A DNA stretch of 64,000 nucleotides from Fructobacillus tropaeoli. GTDB taxonomy: Bacteria > Bacillota > Bacilli > Lactobacillales > Lactobacillaceae. The notes below the pieces were generated by a model. It was given only the letters and a program-made list of their open reading frames with translations, was not told the DNA's origin and ran no database searches. The stretch is from NCBI RefSeq assembly GCF_001047135.2, contig NZ_DF968078.1, forward strand, positions 303,009 through 367,008, in the 5' to 3' direction. Both the position numbers and the translations under genes were made by a program. Shown piece after piece: positions 8,177 to 17,228 of this stretch (positions within the stretch are counted from its first letter, which is position 1; each line of letters starts with the position of its first letter).

Positions 8177-9595
8177 TTATTCGGGCAAATTAGCTAAGTC
8201 CACAATGGCTTGACCGTAGATTCCCATTGAACGAACAAGGTCATCAACCAAGGCAAATTCGCCAACCTGGTGCATCGTATCTGGTGAGTCAGGGAATAAA
8301 GCCCCAAAGGCAACCCCGCGGTCCATCAAGCGGCCGTAAGTCCCACCACCAATCACTTGGTCATGTGCTTCTAGGCCAGTTTGGTCGTGGTAAATGTTCA
8401 ACAAAGTCTTAACAACTGGATCCTCAGGTGAAACGTAGTGTGGCACCTGAGCATGGCCACCAATCTTGGCTGAGTAATCCCAGGCTGGCATTGCCTTTGC
8501 TAACTTTTCCTCGATAAATGCTGGTTCGATACCCTTTGGATAACGGAAGTTAAAGTTGATGTAAACGCCCTTTTCCAAATCGAACTTTTGGATTCCAACG
8601 TTCATTGACAAGGCACCCATCACGTCGTCAACATGGTTGACACCTAATTTTTGACCAGTTGGATCATCGTGTGACAAATCACCCAAGTAAGCTAGGAAGT
8701 GAGTAGCTGTGCCACCAAAGTCATATTGCTTCAAGAACTTTGCCAAGTAAGTTCCGGCGTTTTCACCCGTTTCAGGCAAAGAACCGTGGACCTGCTTACC
8801 AAAGACTTCAAAGGACAATTGGTCCCCATCTGTTGTCACCGTTCCAGACACCTGAGGGTTATCAGTCAAGAAGGCTGCAAAATCAGCTTCCACCTGGTCA
8901 GCGGCAAGGCCCGATACCGCAGCGCGGGCAACACCCGGCACCATGTTCGTCCGAATTCCTGATTCAAATGAAAGCAACTGGGCATCATCCCCGTTCGTTG
9001 CTGGTGAAGTGATGTTCACCTGCAAGTTTCCCTTTTCACCGTTAATAATTGGATATTCGGCATCAGGGGAGAAACCAAAGGCTGGTGCTGGTTCAACTTC
9101 GAAGTAGCGCGTCATGCCAGTCCAATCGTTTTCTTCATCAGTACCGAAAATCAAGCGGACACGACGCTTCAATGGCAAGTCCAAATCACGAATCATCTTA
9201 AAGCCGTAATAGGCAGCCAAACCAGGTCCCTTATCATCAGATGCCCCACGGGCAATCACCTTACCGTCTTCAATGACGGGATCAAACGGATCTGTTTCCC
9301 AACCTTCACCAGCGGGCATAACGTCCACGTGAGAAAGCAAGGCGACATATTCATCAGCATCCTTGGGACCAATTTCAATGTAACCAACCAAGTTATCAAT
9401 GTTCTTAGTTGTAAAGCCATCTCGGTCGGCCAAGGCCAAAATATGAACCAACGCATCCTTAGGACCAGGTCCCAACGGTGCATCCGCCGTCTTCTTGCTA
9501 TCGTCACGAACAGAAGGGATTTTCAAAAACTCCTTCAAATCAGCCAAGTAAGCCTGTTCTTCTTCCTTAGCTTTTGCCTGCCAATCAATCATCAA
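8177..9595 (-). CDS. pepV: Dipeptidase PepV (M20 zinc peptidase)
   Basis: 472 residues, the usual PepV length. Cleaves dipeptides imported from proteolysis or peptidoglycan turnover. M20 motifs seen: LLSHVDVMPAGEGW (zinc ligand His and Asp), SDDKGPGLAAYYG, GTDEENDW (catalytic Glu pair) and the distal GGGTYGRLM region. Ribosome site AAGGAGG lies six bases before the first of two ATGs. Divergent from the NAD(P)HX dehydratase gene. Confidence 0.95.
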   Translation of the reverse strand: MMIDWQAKAKEEEQAYLADLKEFLKIPSVRDDSKKTADAPLGPGPKDALVHILALADRDGFTTKNIDNLVGYIEIGPKDADEYVALLSHVDVMPAGEGWETDPFDPVIEDGKVIARGASDDKGPGLAAYYGFKMIRDLDLPLKRRVRLIFGTDEENDWTGMTRYFEVEPAPAFGFSPDAEYPIINGEKGNLQVNITSPATNGDDAQLLSFESGIRTNMVPGVARAAVSGLAADQVEADFAAFLTDNPQVSGTVTTDGDQLSFEVFGKQVHGSLPETGENAGTYLAKFLKQYDFGGTATHFLAYLGDLSHDDPTGQKLGVNHVDDVMGALSMNVGIQKFDLEKGVYINFNFRYPKGIEPAFIEEKLAKAMPAWDYSAKIGGHAQVPHYVSPEDPVVKTLLNIYHDQTGLEAHDQVIGGGTYGRLMDRGVAFGALFPDSPDTMHQVGEFALVDDLVRSMGIYGQAIVDLANLPE

Positions 9596-9709
9596 AGACC
9601 TCCTTGTGGGAAGTGACCAAAGTCGCTCTCACCTTTTTCATTATTTTCTCATTAAGTTATTTTCATTATACACATCTTAGGCGTAAAATGCTTAGCAGAG
9701 AGGTGAAAA

Positions 9710-10543
9710 ATGATTAAATTAACTGAGAAAATCGTGCAAGAAGTCATTCAAGTTCGACCACGCCAATCGCATAAGGGCACTTTCGGCAAAATTTTAATCG
9801 TCGCGGGTAACCAAAACCTAGGCGGGGCAGCCATCATGAATGCCCAAGCCGCCATTTACGGTGGTGCTGGTTTAGTCACGGTGGCCACCGACCCCGTTAA
9901 TAAAACCGCCCTCCACGCCCGCTTACCAGAGGCCATGGTCGTTGACTATCATCAAGACCTATCGGATTTAATTGCCGGCGTGGACGTCGTCCTCATTGGT
10001 TCTGGTTTAGGAAATGAATTAACCATTTTAAAGCAAGCCCTAAAAGAACTCACCGACAAGCATAAGGTGATTTTGGATGGATCAGCCTTGACCATGATGG
10101 CACAGGAAAATCTGCCCCTACCAAAGGGCCAAATTATCTTAACGCCCCATCAAATGGAGTGGCAACGTTTTGGTCAAGTCGCCATCGCTGACCAAGCAAA
10201 AGAAGACAATAATTGGGAGGCCCTTGTTGCCATGAATCCTGAACCAATTTTGGTTTTGAAGTCTGACCAGACTCAGGTATACTTGGAAAATGAGCTTTAC
10301 CAACTGACGGTTGGTGGCCCCTACCAGGCAACTGGCGGCATGGGCGATACGCTAGCTGGCGTCATTGCGGCCTTTGTAGCTCAATTTCAAGACACAAATA
10401 GAGCCGTTTTGGCAGCCGTCTACAGTCATTCAGCAATTGCAGAGCGTTTAGCGGACACGGCCTACGTCACCTTACCAACCGAAATTGCTAAGGCCCTCCC
10501 GGCCTTCATGAAGGAAATGGCGGACCAAACCCCAACGCTCTAA
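9710..10543 (+). CDS. nnrD: ADP/ATP-dependent NAD(P)H-hydrate dehydratase (carbohydrate kinase-like)
   Basis: 277 residues. Repairs hydrated NAD(P)H. Ribokinase-like fold with GTFGKILIVAGNQNLGGAA at the N-terminus, DGSALTMM, LTPHQMEW and the nucleotide-binding GGMGDTLAGVIAAF motif. The epimerase half (YjeF N-terminal domain) is absent, as in many lactobacilli. Ribosome site GAGAGGTG precedes the ATG. The exonuclease gene follows 60 bases later. Confidence 0.92.
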   Translation: MIKLTEKIVQEVIQVRPRQSHKGTFGKILIVAGNQNLGGAAIMNAQAAIYGGAGLVTVATDPVNKTALHARLPEAMVVDYHQDLSDLIAGVDVVLIGSGLGNELTILKQALKELTDKHKVILDGSALTMMAQENLPLPKGQIILTPHQMEWQRFGQVAIADQAKEDNNWEALVAMNPEPILVLKSDQTQVYLENELYQLTVGGPYQATGGMGDTLAGVIAAFVAQFQDTNRAVLAAVYSHSAIAERLADTAYVTLPTEIAKALPAFMKEMADQTPTL

Positions 10544-10603
10544 CCAACATTTACCAAAGTGGGTTCACTCTCAACTAAAATCAGCAAAGGATACTGAGAC
10601 ATA

Positions 10604-11422
10604 ATGAAATTTATTTCGTGGAATATTGACTCCATTAACGCCGCTGTCGAACACAGTTCAGATCGTGGCAAGATGACCTGGGGCGTTTTATCTGATTTGG
10701 CTGCGCAAAAGCCAGACGTCCTCGCCATCCAGGAAACGAAACTCAAGGACTCTGGCTTAACTAAAAAGCACCTCGCCGCCTTGACTGAACTCTTCCCGGA
10801 TTATCACTTTTACACCAACTCATCAACAGCCAGAAAGTCTTACGCTGGTACCATGATGATTGCTAAAGAAGAACCAGTTGCCGTTGACTACCCAACGATT
10901 GGCGCCCCTGGTGAAATGGATCAAGAAGGACGGATTGTCACCCTTGAATACAAAGATTTCTTTGTTTCCACGGTCTACACCCCCAATGCCGGTTCAAAAT
11001 TAGACCGGCTTGAGGACCGTCAGGCATGGGATGATTCCTACCGGGCCTATATTGATGGTTTGAATGAAAAAAAGCCCGTCATCTTTTCCGGTGACTTTAA
11101 CGTTGCCCACGAAGAAATTGACCTGAAGCATCCAAGCACCAACCACCATTCCGCTGGCTTTACAGATGAGGAACGCGAAAAGTTTACCTTGTTGCTGGAT
11201 GACGGTTACACCGATACCCTGCGCGCCAAGAACCCTGGACAAGCAGATATCTATACATGGTGGGCACAGCGAGTTAAAACTTCTAAGATTAATAACTCTG
11301 GTTGGCGGATTGACTATTACTTAGTTTCAAACCGGATTGCCGATCAGGTTCAAGATATCAAGGTTGTTGATACCGGTGCCAGACAGGACCATGCTCCAAT
11401 TGAATTGACTATCGACCTATAA
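10604..11422 (+). CDS. exoA: Exodeoxyribonuclease III / AP endonuclease
   Basis: 272 residues. Base-excision repair nuclease of the EEP family. Motifs: MKFISWNIDS (Asn ligand), IQETKL (catalytic Glu), STVYTPNAGS, SGDFNVAHEEIDL, YTWWA and the final ARQDHAPIELTI (catalytic Asp-His). Follows nnrD in the same direction and is ended by the terminator at 11428. Confidence 0.95.
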   Translation: MKFISWNIDSINAAVEHSSDRGKMTWGVLSDLAAQKPDVLAIQETKLKDSGLTKKHLAALTELFPDYHFYTNSSTARKSYAGTMMIAKEEPVAVDYPTIGAPGEMDQEGRIVTLEYKDFFVSTVYTPNAGSKLDRLEDRQAWDDSYRAYIDGLNEKKPVIFSGDFNVAHEEIDLKHPSTNHHSAGFTDEEREKFTLLLDDGYTDTLRAKNPGQADIYTWWAQRVKTSKINNSGWRIDYYLVSNRIADQVQDIKVVDTGARQDHAPIELTIDL

Positions 11423-11427
11423 CAAAT

Positions 11428-11467
11428 AAAGCCCTCATCGGTGATTGCTCACTGGTGAGGGCTTTTA
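11428..11467 (+). terminator. Terminator after exoA
   Basis: AAAGCCCTCA / TGAGGGCTTTT stem with an 18-base loop. Confidence 0.85.
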
Positions 11468-11544
11468 TCAAAAAATAAGTTATTCTTTTAAAAATGGACA
11501 AGATGCACTTTGATGAAGAACAACTGTATCGCTTAGAAAAATTT

Positions 11545-11585
11545 AAAAGGGGCCGCTACTGGTATTCGAATAACGGCCCCTTTTG
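11545..11585 (-). terminator. Terminator after XRE-TM regulator (bidirectional)
   Basis: AAAAGGGGCCG / CGGCCCCTTTT stem with an 18-base loop, T-rich on both sides. Ends the minus-strand regulator gene. Confidence 0.85.
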
Positions 11586-11590
11586 TAATG

Positions 11591-12340
11591 CTAATTGTTA
11601 TTTATTGTTCGAATTGTATCGGTGAGATGCACTTTCTTTTTCAAATCCTTTTGAAAATTAGAATCATCGCTCGCACCTATTTTGGATGTTTCTTGTTGAT
11701 ATTTTTCAAAAGTCTCCAGGTCTCCTCGAACAAGCGTGCTAACTTCGCTTGCAGGAACAATTCGGCTTGTTTTGACATAACTGCCCTTATGATAAGCCAT
11801 CACATAGGGTTCTACAACGCCAGGATTTTCACCAGTTGATAGCGTTAACTTTGTCCAAGAGGTGCCCATTTCATTATCAGAATACCAAGCTGTCCATTCA
11901 CGTTGGCTATCTTTCTTTGTTAAAGCTGGCATTTTTGTATAAGAAACTTGATACGTCAAAAACGGGTTCCAACGATCAATTGTCGCAACACCTTTTGAAT
12001 AACCAAAAACCAGCACGCTAATCCAAGCACCAAAGAAGACAAAAATCGTTGCCAATATAATCGTTAATTTTTTATAGCGTGTTTTTAATTTCACGTCCCG
12101 ATCAATTGCCGTCGCCATATCTTGCTTATTTTTCATTGTGTTTTCTTCTCCAAACATAATTTGTTCGAAAGACACATCAAACAAAACACAAATGCTTCTC
12201 AAAATTTCCAAACTAGGATAATTCTTCCCATTTTCCCAGGTCGACACAGTTTGACGACTGACGTGTAGAATATCAGCTAATTCTTGCTGGGTCATTTTCT
12301 TACTTTGACGAAGCCTTTTAATGTCTTGCTCAAAACTCAT
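11591..12340 (-). CDS. XRE-family regulator with membrane segment and extracytoplasmic domain
   Basis: 249 residues. Residues 1-60 are a Cro/cI helix-turn-helix (MTQQELADILHVSRQTVSTWE). A membrane helix near 90-110 (LTIILATIFVFFGAWISVLVFGY) leads to an outer domain of about 140 residues without family signature, which could sense a signal. ATG at 12340 is preferred: AAAGGTG lies six bases upstream, and the GTG at 12349 would overlap that site. Target genes are unknown. The two small membrane-protein genes begin 177 bases upstream and are divergent. Confidence 0.85.
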   Translation of the reverse strand: MSFEQDIKRLRQSKKMTQQELADILHVSRQTVSTWENGKNYPSLEILRSICVLFDVSFEQIMFGEENTMKNKQDMATAIDRDVKLKTRYKKLTIILATIFVFFGAWISVLVFGYSKGVATIDRWNPFLTYQVSYTKMPALTKKDSQREWTAWYSDNEMGTSWTKLTLSTGENPGVVEPYVMAYHKGSYVKTSRIVPASEVSTLVRGDLETFEKYQQETSKIGASDDSNFQKDLKKKVHLTDTIRTINNN

Positions 12341-12479
12341 GTCTTTCACCTTTAATTTAGAGAATTTACTCTTATAAGACTAGCAAGAAAGACTATCATT
12401 CGTAAAGCAAGTTATACTTGCACCATGGCTATTAGTGTCCTTCTGTTATATTCGTCAGCAAATATAGTGACCTCTTTTT

Positions 12480-12488
12480 TGATATAAT
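12480..12488 (+). promoter_or_regulatory. Extended -10 promoter of small membrane protein genes
   Basis: TGATATAAT, 28 bases before the TTG start at 12517. No good -35 is seen. Confidence 0.5.
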
Positions 12489-12516
12489 TAAAAAAAGAAA
12501 ATAAGGGAGAAAAGTA

Positions 12517-12705
12517 TTGACTCAACATAAATTCGCTAAAATTATCATGATACTTATACTAATTGCTGAACTCTATTGGCTATTTTTTGATTTCGTATCA
12601 GAAGGTTTTTGGGGTGCTGTTATTCCATTTTCAGCAGTCATTTCGAACTGTTTTTTACTTCCAGCGGTCTTTGGAAAAAAATCTAATAATAATTCTCAAA
12701 GATAA
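12517..12705 (+). CDS. Small two-helix membrane protein, unknown
   Basis: 62 residues with a TTG start, supported by AAGGGAG seven bases upstream. Two hydrophobic segments (IIMILILIAELYWLFF and AVIPFSAVISNCFLLPAVF) and a polar tail ending NNNSQR. No family recognised. It precedes a second small membrane protein gene in the same direction, also starting with TTG and ending in QR. The pair opens the AT-rich accessory block. Confidence 0.65.
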   Translation: MTQHKFAKIIMILILIAELYWLFFDFVSEGFWGAVIPFSAVISNCFLLPAVFGKKSNNNSQR

Positions 12706-12738
12706 TTTTTATTCAGAAAGTGTAAACTGGAGAGAATT

Positions 12739-12939
12739 TTGAAACAATATTTGAAGAAAAACTTTTTATTTTATTTGATGAGTACAACTGTGTACTATGT
12801 GCTTACTTTTTTTGTGCTTAAGATAATTAATTTTGGATTGATCAAGAGTATTTTAGCGATAGTAGTGTATTTTTTTGTTTCATTATTAATGGGTTATTAT
12901 TTAGATAAACGCGTTCATAAAGATTCTCATCAAAGATAA
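12739..12939 (+). CDS. Small two-helix membrane protein, unknown
   Basis: 66 residues with a TTG start after GGAGAG. Two predicted membrane helices (FYLMSTTVYYVLTFFVLKII and SILAIVVYFFVSLLMGYYL), then a charged tail DKRVHKDSHQR. The 3' ends of this gene and its upstream neighbour are similar in DNA (ATTCTC, AAAGATAATTT), although the proteins do not align. Function unknown. Terminated at 12946. Confidence 0.65.
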   Translation: MKQYLKKNFLFYLMSTTVYYVLTFFVLKIINFGLIKSILAIVVYFFVSLLMGYYLDKRVHKDSHQR

Positions 12940-12945
12940 TTTCAC

Positions 12946-12987
12946 AAAAAGCCCACAATCCTGATATTCACCAGGTTGTGGGCTTTT
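12946..12987 (+). terminator. Bidirectional terminator
   Basis: AAAAGCCCACAA / TTGTGGGCTTTT stem. Serves the plus-strand small genes and the minus-strand acetyltransferase. Confidence 0.85.
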
Positions 12988-13009
12988 ACTTTTTATAAGA
13001 CGTGTTATA

Positions 13010-13505
13010 TCAACTAGTTATATTGATTAGGTAACGTTCTTTTACCTGGTCCTCAATAGTGTATCTAGCGTCCAAAACACCATGGTTTTTTAAAATGATT
13101 TTTTTAGAATTTTCATTAGAACTATTACAAGTCAATACAGCTTGACGAATACCTTTTTCCCTTAATTTTTCAAGGCCTAATCCCAGTAACTGATTACCAT
13201 ACCCTAACCCTCTAAAATCAGGACTAACTCCGTAGCCAATATGACCACCTTCAATCATTAAATTTTTAGTCAAATCGTATCTAATTTGAACACCACCAAC
13301 AATTACATCATTAGCAAATAAAAAAAGAGTTTCTGCTGGAACAAACTTACCGTCCTTATTCAACTTGTCTTTTTTTTAGTTTTTGAACAAAGTCGGGGAA
13401 AGTTTGATTAGTAAATGAAGATGTTGGCACCATCTTTTCCTTCCAAGAGTTTTTATAATTTTTGTAGGCAATTTCATCACGCATTGTTAATTTTCTCAGC
13501 TGCAT
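13010..13505 (-). pseudogene. GNAT N-acetyltransferase, frameshifted
   Basis: The N-terminal part begins at the ATG at 13505 (GGGGAG upstream) with MQLRKLTMRDEIAYKNYK and reaches FVQKLKKRQVE before a stop. The remainder continues in another frame from LNKDGKFVPAETLFLF, through the acetyl-CoA loop RGLGYGNQL, to the stop at 13010. Removing one A from the eight-A run (13370-13377, T on the plus strand) joins them into about 165 residues, normal for a single-domain GNAT enzyme. It is either a recent pseudogene, a slippage-controlled gene or a sequencing error. A relic of its 3' end occurs at 24265. Confidence 0.85.
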
Positions 13506-13593
13506 AAGTCTCCCCTAATTCATGTTTAGCTTATTCTATCAAACAGTCACTGTAAATAAACTAATCTATAACCACTATAAAAAAACATATTAT

Positions 13594-14806
13594 CTATTTA
13601 TTTAAATATTTTTCATGAGCCAACGGCGATACCGCTGCTCCTACCCCAGCACTTGCCCTTAATACTCCTGCTATTAAGATGACCCAAGCCATCGAAACAC
13701 CTTGATTTAACAGTAAACCACCAAACCAAGATCCAACCGGAATGGAAGCATAAGAAACCATTCTAGTAACAGAAACAACTCGACCTAGTTGGTCACTCGG
13801 AACGGTACGTTGTCGCAGTGTGAAATAAGTGATAACGTTGATTGTGCCAAAGAAACTAACCAATCCTAAAATAACGCCAATATAAATGTAATTGGTATTG
13901 ATCAACAATAAAAGTGTACTTAATCCCGCTAACACTGTGCTGATGGATAGTAGCACCCCAGATCGAAATCGCTCAACAATTAATGAACTGACTGGTCCAG
14001 CTATTAATGCGCCGACGCCACCTATAGATAAGGCAATTGTTGCATCTATCAGCGGGTATCCTAATGCCTTCGTCATATAAAAAATATAGTTGGCCTCAAA
14101 CATATTAAGAGCAAAATTTGTCATAAAGAACATCAAAGATCCGCTAAAAATAACCTTTTGTTGAAAACTATATTTAACACCATCTAAAATGTCCTTTTTA
14201 ATAGTGTTAAGCGTCATTTTTTTCGTGTGCCCTTTTTCAGTCTTTGGTAAAGCATATAAAATGCAAGCCGAAAGGATAAAAGAAAAAGTATCAAACCAAA
14301 GCGCATTGATACCCCCTATTAGCATGATAACACTGCCACCTGCTAATGGGCCTAAAATGGTTAATGTATTATCAATTGTTTGAATCAATGCATTCGCTTT
14401 TACATAATCGTCTCGTTTTATAATTTCTGGAATAATACTTTGAAAGCTTGGGTGAATTAACGGATCAACAGAAGCTAACAAAAATACAACTAGGTATAAA
14501 AAGGTAAAATTAATGTTCTTTATACTTAAAGTAAATAAAAGAAAGCAACTAAAAATTGATGCAAAGATATTACCAACAACTAATATTTTTTCTTTTAGAA
14601 TAGCTATCTGCCAATACACCCCCTATCAATGAGAATAAAACCCAGGGTATAAATGATATGCCAAATGCAGTCGCCGCGTGGTAAGCCGAACCAGTTTTTG
14701 ACAAAACAATGATTGGTAAGGCAAGGCGATACATCCAATCCCCTAAAGTAGAAACTAAGAAGCTCAACCACAACAGGTGAAAACTTTTTTTCTGAAAACT
14801 AAGCAT
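13594..14806 (-). pseudogene. MFS transporter, frameshifted
   Basis: About 400 residues when joined. The first part, from the ATG at 14806, contains the TLGDWMYRLALPIIV helix and the MFS motif GGVLADSYSKRK. The second frame continues with ILVVGNIFASIFSCFLL to the stop at 13594. The frames join if one A is dropped from the six-A run at 14586-14591. The layout resembles 12-helix drug/macrolide-type exporters. Divergent from an Rgg-type regulator with a shared dyad in the 64-bp gap, so the regulator probably controls it. A second, heavily decayed copy of its 3' end is at 17521. Confidence 0.85.
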
Positions 14807-14814
14807 TCATCAAC

Positions 14815-14863
14815 CTCTTTCTAAAAGTATGCCCTAATGATAGAATACGCATATCAGAAAGAG
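14815..14863. promoter_or_regulatory. Dyad in the divergent Rgg/MFS intergenic region
   Basis: CTCTTTCT-N5-TATGC on the left is mirrored by GCATA-N2-AGAAAGAG on the right, with 16 bases between. It lies between the two divergent start codons and is a plausible regulator binding site. Confidence 0.45.
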
Positions 14864-14870
14864 ACAAAAT

Positions 14871-15803
14871 GTGCATATAGGTAAAATTATGGCTGAAATC
14901 GGTGAAGTTTTTAAGACATTTCGAAAAGGAAAAAATATCACTTTAAAAGAAGCAAGCAGTGGCATTGTTTCATATACTTTTTTGTCTAAATTTGAAAGAG
15001 GATTGACCGATATTTCCTTCATGCACTTACTAGAATTGTTGGATAGGATTAATGTTCAACTTTCAGAATTTGAATTCTCTTATCAAAAATCAAATAACTA
15101 TCTAAATGATTTTCTACCCTCCCTACAAAAAGCCTACCAATCATCCGATATTGATTCCTTAAATGATCACCTACGACGATGGCAAAATAAGTCTGATAAA
15201 TTCTCCAAGCTACAAGCAATCCAGATCAAAATGATGTTAACGACTCTTGGTAAAGCTACCATTACTGGAGATGAAATTAATACTCTACAAAATTATTTTC
15301 AAAGTATCACCAACTGGACATTCTTTGAACTTTATCTTTTTGGGCATGCAATCCCTTTTCTCGAAGAAAGATTCATGTTAAATTTATTTTTAGAACTGCA
15401 AAAAAAGGCCATATTATATGACCTTTTCAGATATGACAGTTTCTCAATGCTCTTTTATATTTACAATAATATGATTTTACATATGCTTGAACAGAAAAAT
15501 GCGGTTGTTGCCCAACAGCTCTTGGATAATCTAATTTCTTACTTTCAAAATCAGGAGAGAGACTATTACCATCGGGCACGGTTATTGAATTTAAAAGGAC
15601 TGACTCTATACACTGGTGACAATAAAGAAAGCGGATTAATGCTTATTAAAAAGTCCAATGTCATTACTTTTTTAATACATGATGATGCTCAATTTGTGCT
15701 GAATGAAAAAAATTATTTATCGAAATTTTTAAGTAAAGATGAATTAGAGGATGTTTTCAAATTTAAAAATGTAGACTTAACTCATTTAAATAGTTTTGAT
15801 TGA
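14871..15803 (+). CDS. Rgg/GadR/MutR-type transcriptional regulator
   Basis: 310 residues. N-terminal XRE helix-turn-helix (GEVFKTFRKGKNITLKEASSG, then SKFERGLTDISFMHLLELLDRI), followed by a long helical repeat domain typical of Rgg proteins, which in relatives binds short peptides. Start is GTG at 14871, or the in-frame ATG at 14889; neither has a strong ribosome site and the family start slightly favours the latter. Adjacent to and divergent from the MFS gene. No candidate short hydrophobic peptide gene was seen beside it. Confidence 0.85.
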   Translation: MHIGKIMAEIGEVFKTFRKGKNITLKEASSGIVSYTFLSKFERGLTDISFMHLLELLDRINVQLSEFEFSYQKSNNYLNDFLPSLQKAYQSSDIDSLNDHLRRWQNKSDKFSKLQAIQIKMMLTTLGKATITGDEINTLQNYFQSITNWTFFELYLFGHAIPFLEERFMLNLFLELQKKAILYDLFRYDSFSMLFYIYNNMILHMLEQKNAVVAQQLLDNLISYFQNQERDYYHRARLLNLKGLTLYTGDNKESGLMLIKKSNVITFLIHDDAQFVLNEKNYLSKFLSKDELEDVFKFKNVDLTHLNSFD

Positions 15804-15850
15804 ATTAACGTAGAAAAATTAGTTAGATAACTACTTTTGATAATTTGGAC

Positions 15851-15886
15851 ATAATAAAACTCCGAAATCTGTCTAAATTTCGAGGT
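15851..15886 (-). terminator. Weak terminator hairpin after the first paralogue
   Basis: CTCGAAAT / ATTTCGGAG stem with a bulge, followed by TTTTATT on the minus strand. A related hairpin is found at 19945. Confidence 0.45.
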
Positions 15887-15945
15887 TAATATCAATTCTG
15901 GAGACAATTTCTTACTTTTTTGAAATACTTTCTGTGAGCTAATTA

Positions 15946-16558
15946 TTAAAAAAAACGAGAAGAGGTATAGAATTGTTTTCGTATTGGCTTCTGTAATTCC
16001 CTAGCCTTTTTTTGAATTGTATCAATTAGGTTTTCAATGGTGTTTTCTTCGTCGTATTGATGGACTTCTGATTTTTGAATAGTCAATATGACCAAGGTAT
16101 TCTTCTTTGAAAGGTCAATAAAAACAATCTGATAATAGTCGTCTTGATTGATGACACCCCAAGAATAGTAGGAATTTTTTTTAATAAATAAAGTCGACGA
16201 TAAAATAGAATTAGCGATTAATTTTTTATTTTGAGACAGCCATTCATCTACCTGAGTTTTAGTTGCTATGTCAATGATTTCATTTTCTGTCTTTGTTATC
16301 CGATCAATGCGGTGAAAAAAACGAAATATAAAGAAAAAGAAAGCATCTTCCATTAAAATCGCAATCAAAAGTAAATCTACAATCAAAAACAGGTTCGGAT
16401 TGATAACATCATTTAATTGGAGAGAATTGACTAAATAAATCGAATGAATGAGCCAAATGCTCCCACAAATAAGAGGAATGTATAGTGCAAAACGCCATTT
16501 TTTACTATGACGTTGTTTTTTTTCGAAGATCTGATTTAATTGCTAAAAAGCTCTGCAT
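15946..16558 (-). pseudogene. Two-helix membrane protein family, copy 1 (frameshifted near the start)
   Basis: The gene starts MQSFLAIKSDLRKK at the ATG at 16558 (AAAGGAG upstream), like the copies at 20234 and 20896, but an eight-A run (16516-16523; seven A in the copy at 20839) shifts the frame at about codon 14 and gives a stop soon after. The other frame is then open to 15946 with all family features: two membrane helices, VDEWLSQNKKLIAN, WGVINQDDYYQIVFIDLSKKN and QYDE. Off by one A, so it could be phase-variable, decayed or mis-sequenced. Confidence 0.85.
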
Positions 16559-16607
16559 TGCTTGTCTCCTTTATAGTCACCATTCTAATTGTTTATGATT
16601 ATTGTTA

Positions 16608-17222
16608 TTAGTTTTTGATGTAAAAAATGAACGATACATGCGAATAACTAAATAATGGTTTGTTATACTTTTTTGCTCTGATTTTAGCTTTTGTAATGGT
16701 TTTTTCTATTTTATCTTTTTCTGGGCATTGATTTAGTTGTTCTTTATCAATCTCGCAAACAATTAACTGATTATTCTTATAAAAGTCGATAAAGACCATA
16801 TAGTATGTGGTTTTTAATTCAAGAACACCCCAAAAAAAGTAAGGTTTTTGTGAGGAAGGATAAAAAATGTGCTTCATTATGCGAAGTGCTTTATTTTTAG
16901 TCCAGTCATTGATTTGGCTAATCTTGTTAATTTCATTAATATCATGGAGATGAACTATGTTCCTCTGGAATGATAATTTAATGGTTTTTCGAATCCTAAA
17001 AATGTTCTTAGTTGAAAATATCAGCAGAATGTATAAAAAGCTAATTAAAACGAGATCCCTAAATATTTCAATGTTCATTTTATTCTGAATAACTAATGAT
17101 AGATCCAAATATAGAAGTGGCATACACCAAATAATTGCAACCAGAGCAACTAATATTTGCCATTTTAAATTTTTCTTTGCTCTTATCTTGAGTATCTTAT
17201 TAACTTCTATTAATTCATCCAT
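16608..17222 (-). CDS. Two-helix membrane protein family, divergent copy 2
   Basis: 204 residues. Two predicted membrane helices (about 20-45 and 55-75), then a cytoplasmic domain. Distant but clear relative of the neighbouring copies: WGVLELKTTYYMVFIDFYKNNQLIVCEID followed by QCPEKDKIEKTI aligns with the WGVINQDD...FIDFSKKN...QYDEA.TI block of the others. Starts seven bases after a doubtful 67-codon frame, with AGAAGGA as ribosome site. Function unknown. Confidence 0.8.
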   Translation of the reverse strand: MDELIEVNKILKIRAKKNLKWQILVALVAIIWCMPLLYLDLSLVIQNKMNIEIFRDLVLISFLYILLIFSTKNIFRIRKTIKLSFQRNIVHLHDINEINKISQINDWTKNKALRIMKHIFYPSSQKPYFFWGVLELKTTYYMVFIDFYKNNQLIVCEIDKEQLNQCPEKDKIEKTITKAKIRAKKYNKPLFSYSHVSFIFYIKN

Positions 17223-17228
17223 GAGTAG

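Noticed and set aside
11494..11625. 43-codon plus-strand frame starting MDKMHFDEEQ
   Set aside because: No ribosome site, and it runs through the terminator at 11545 and into the antisense of the regulator gene.
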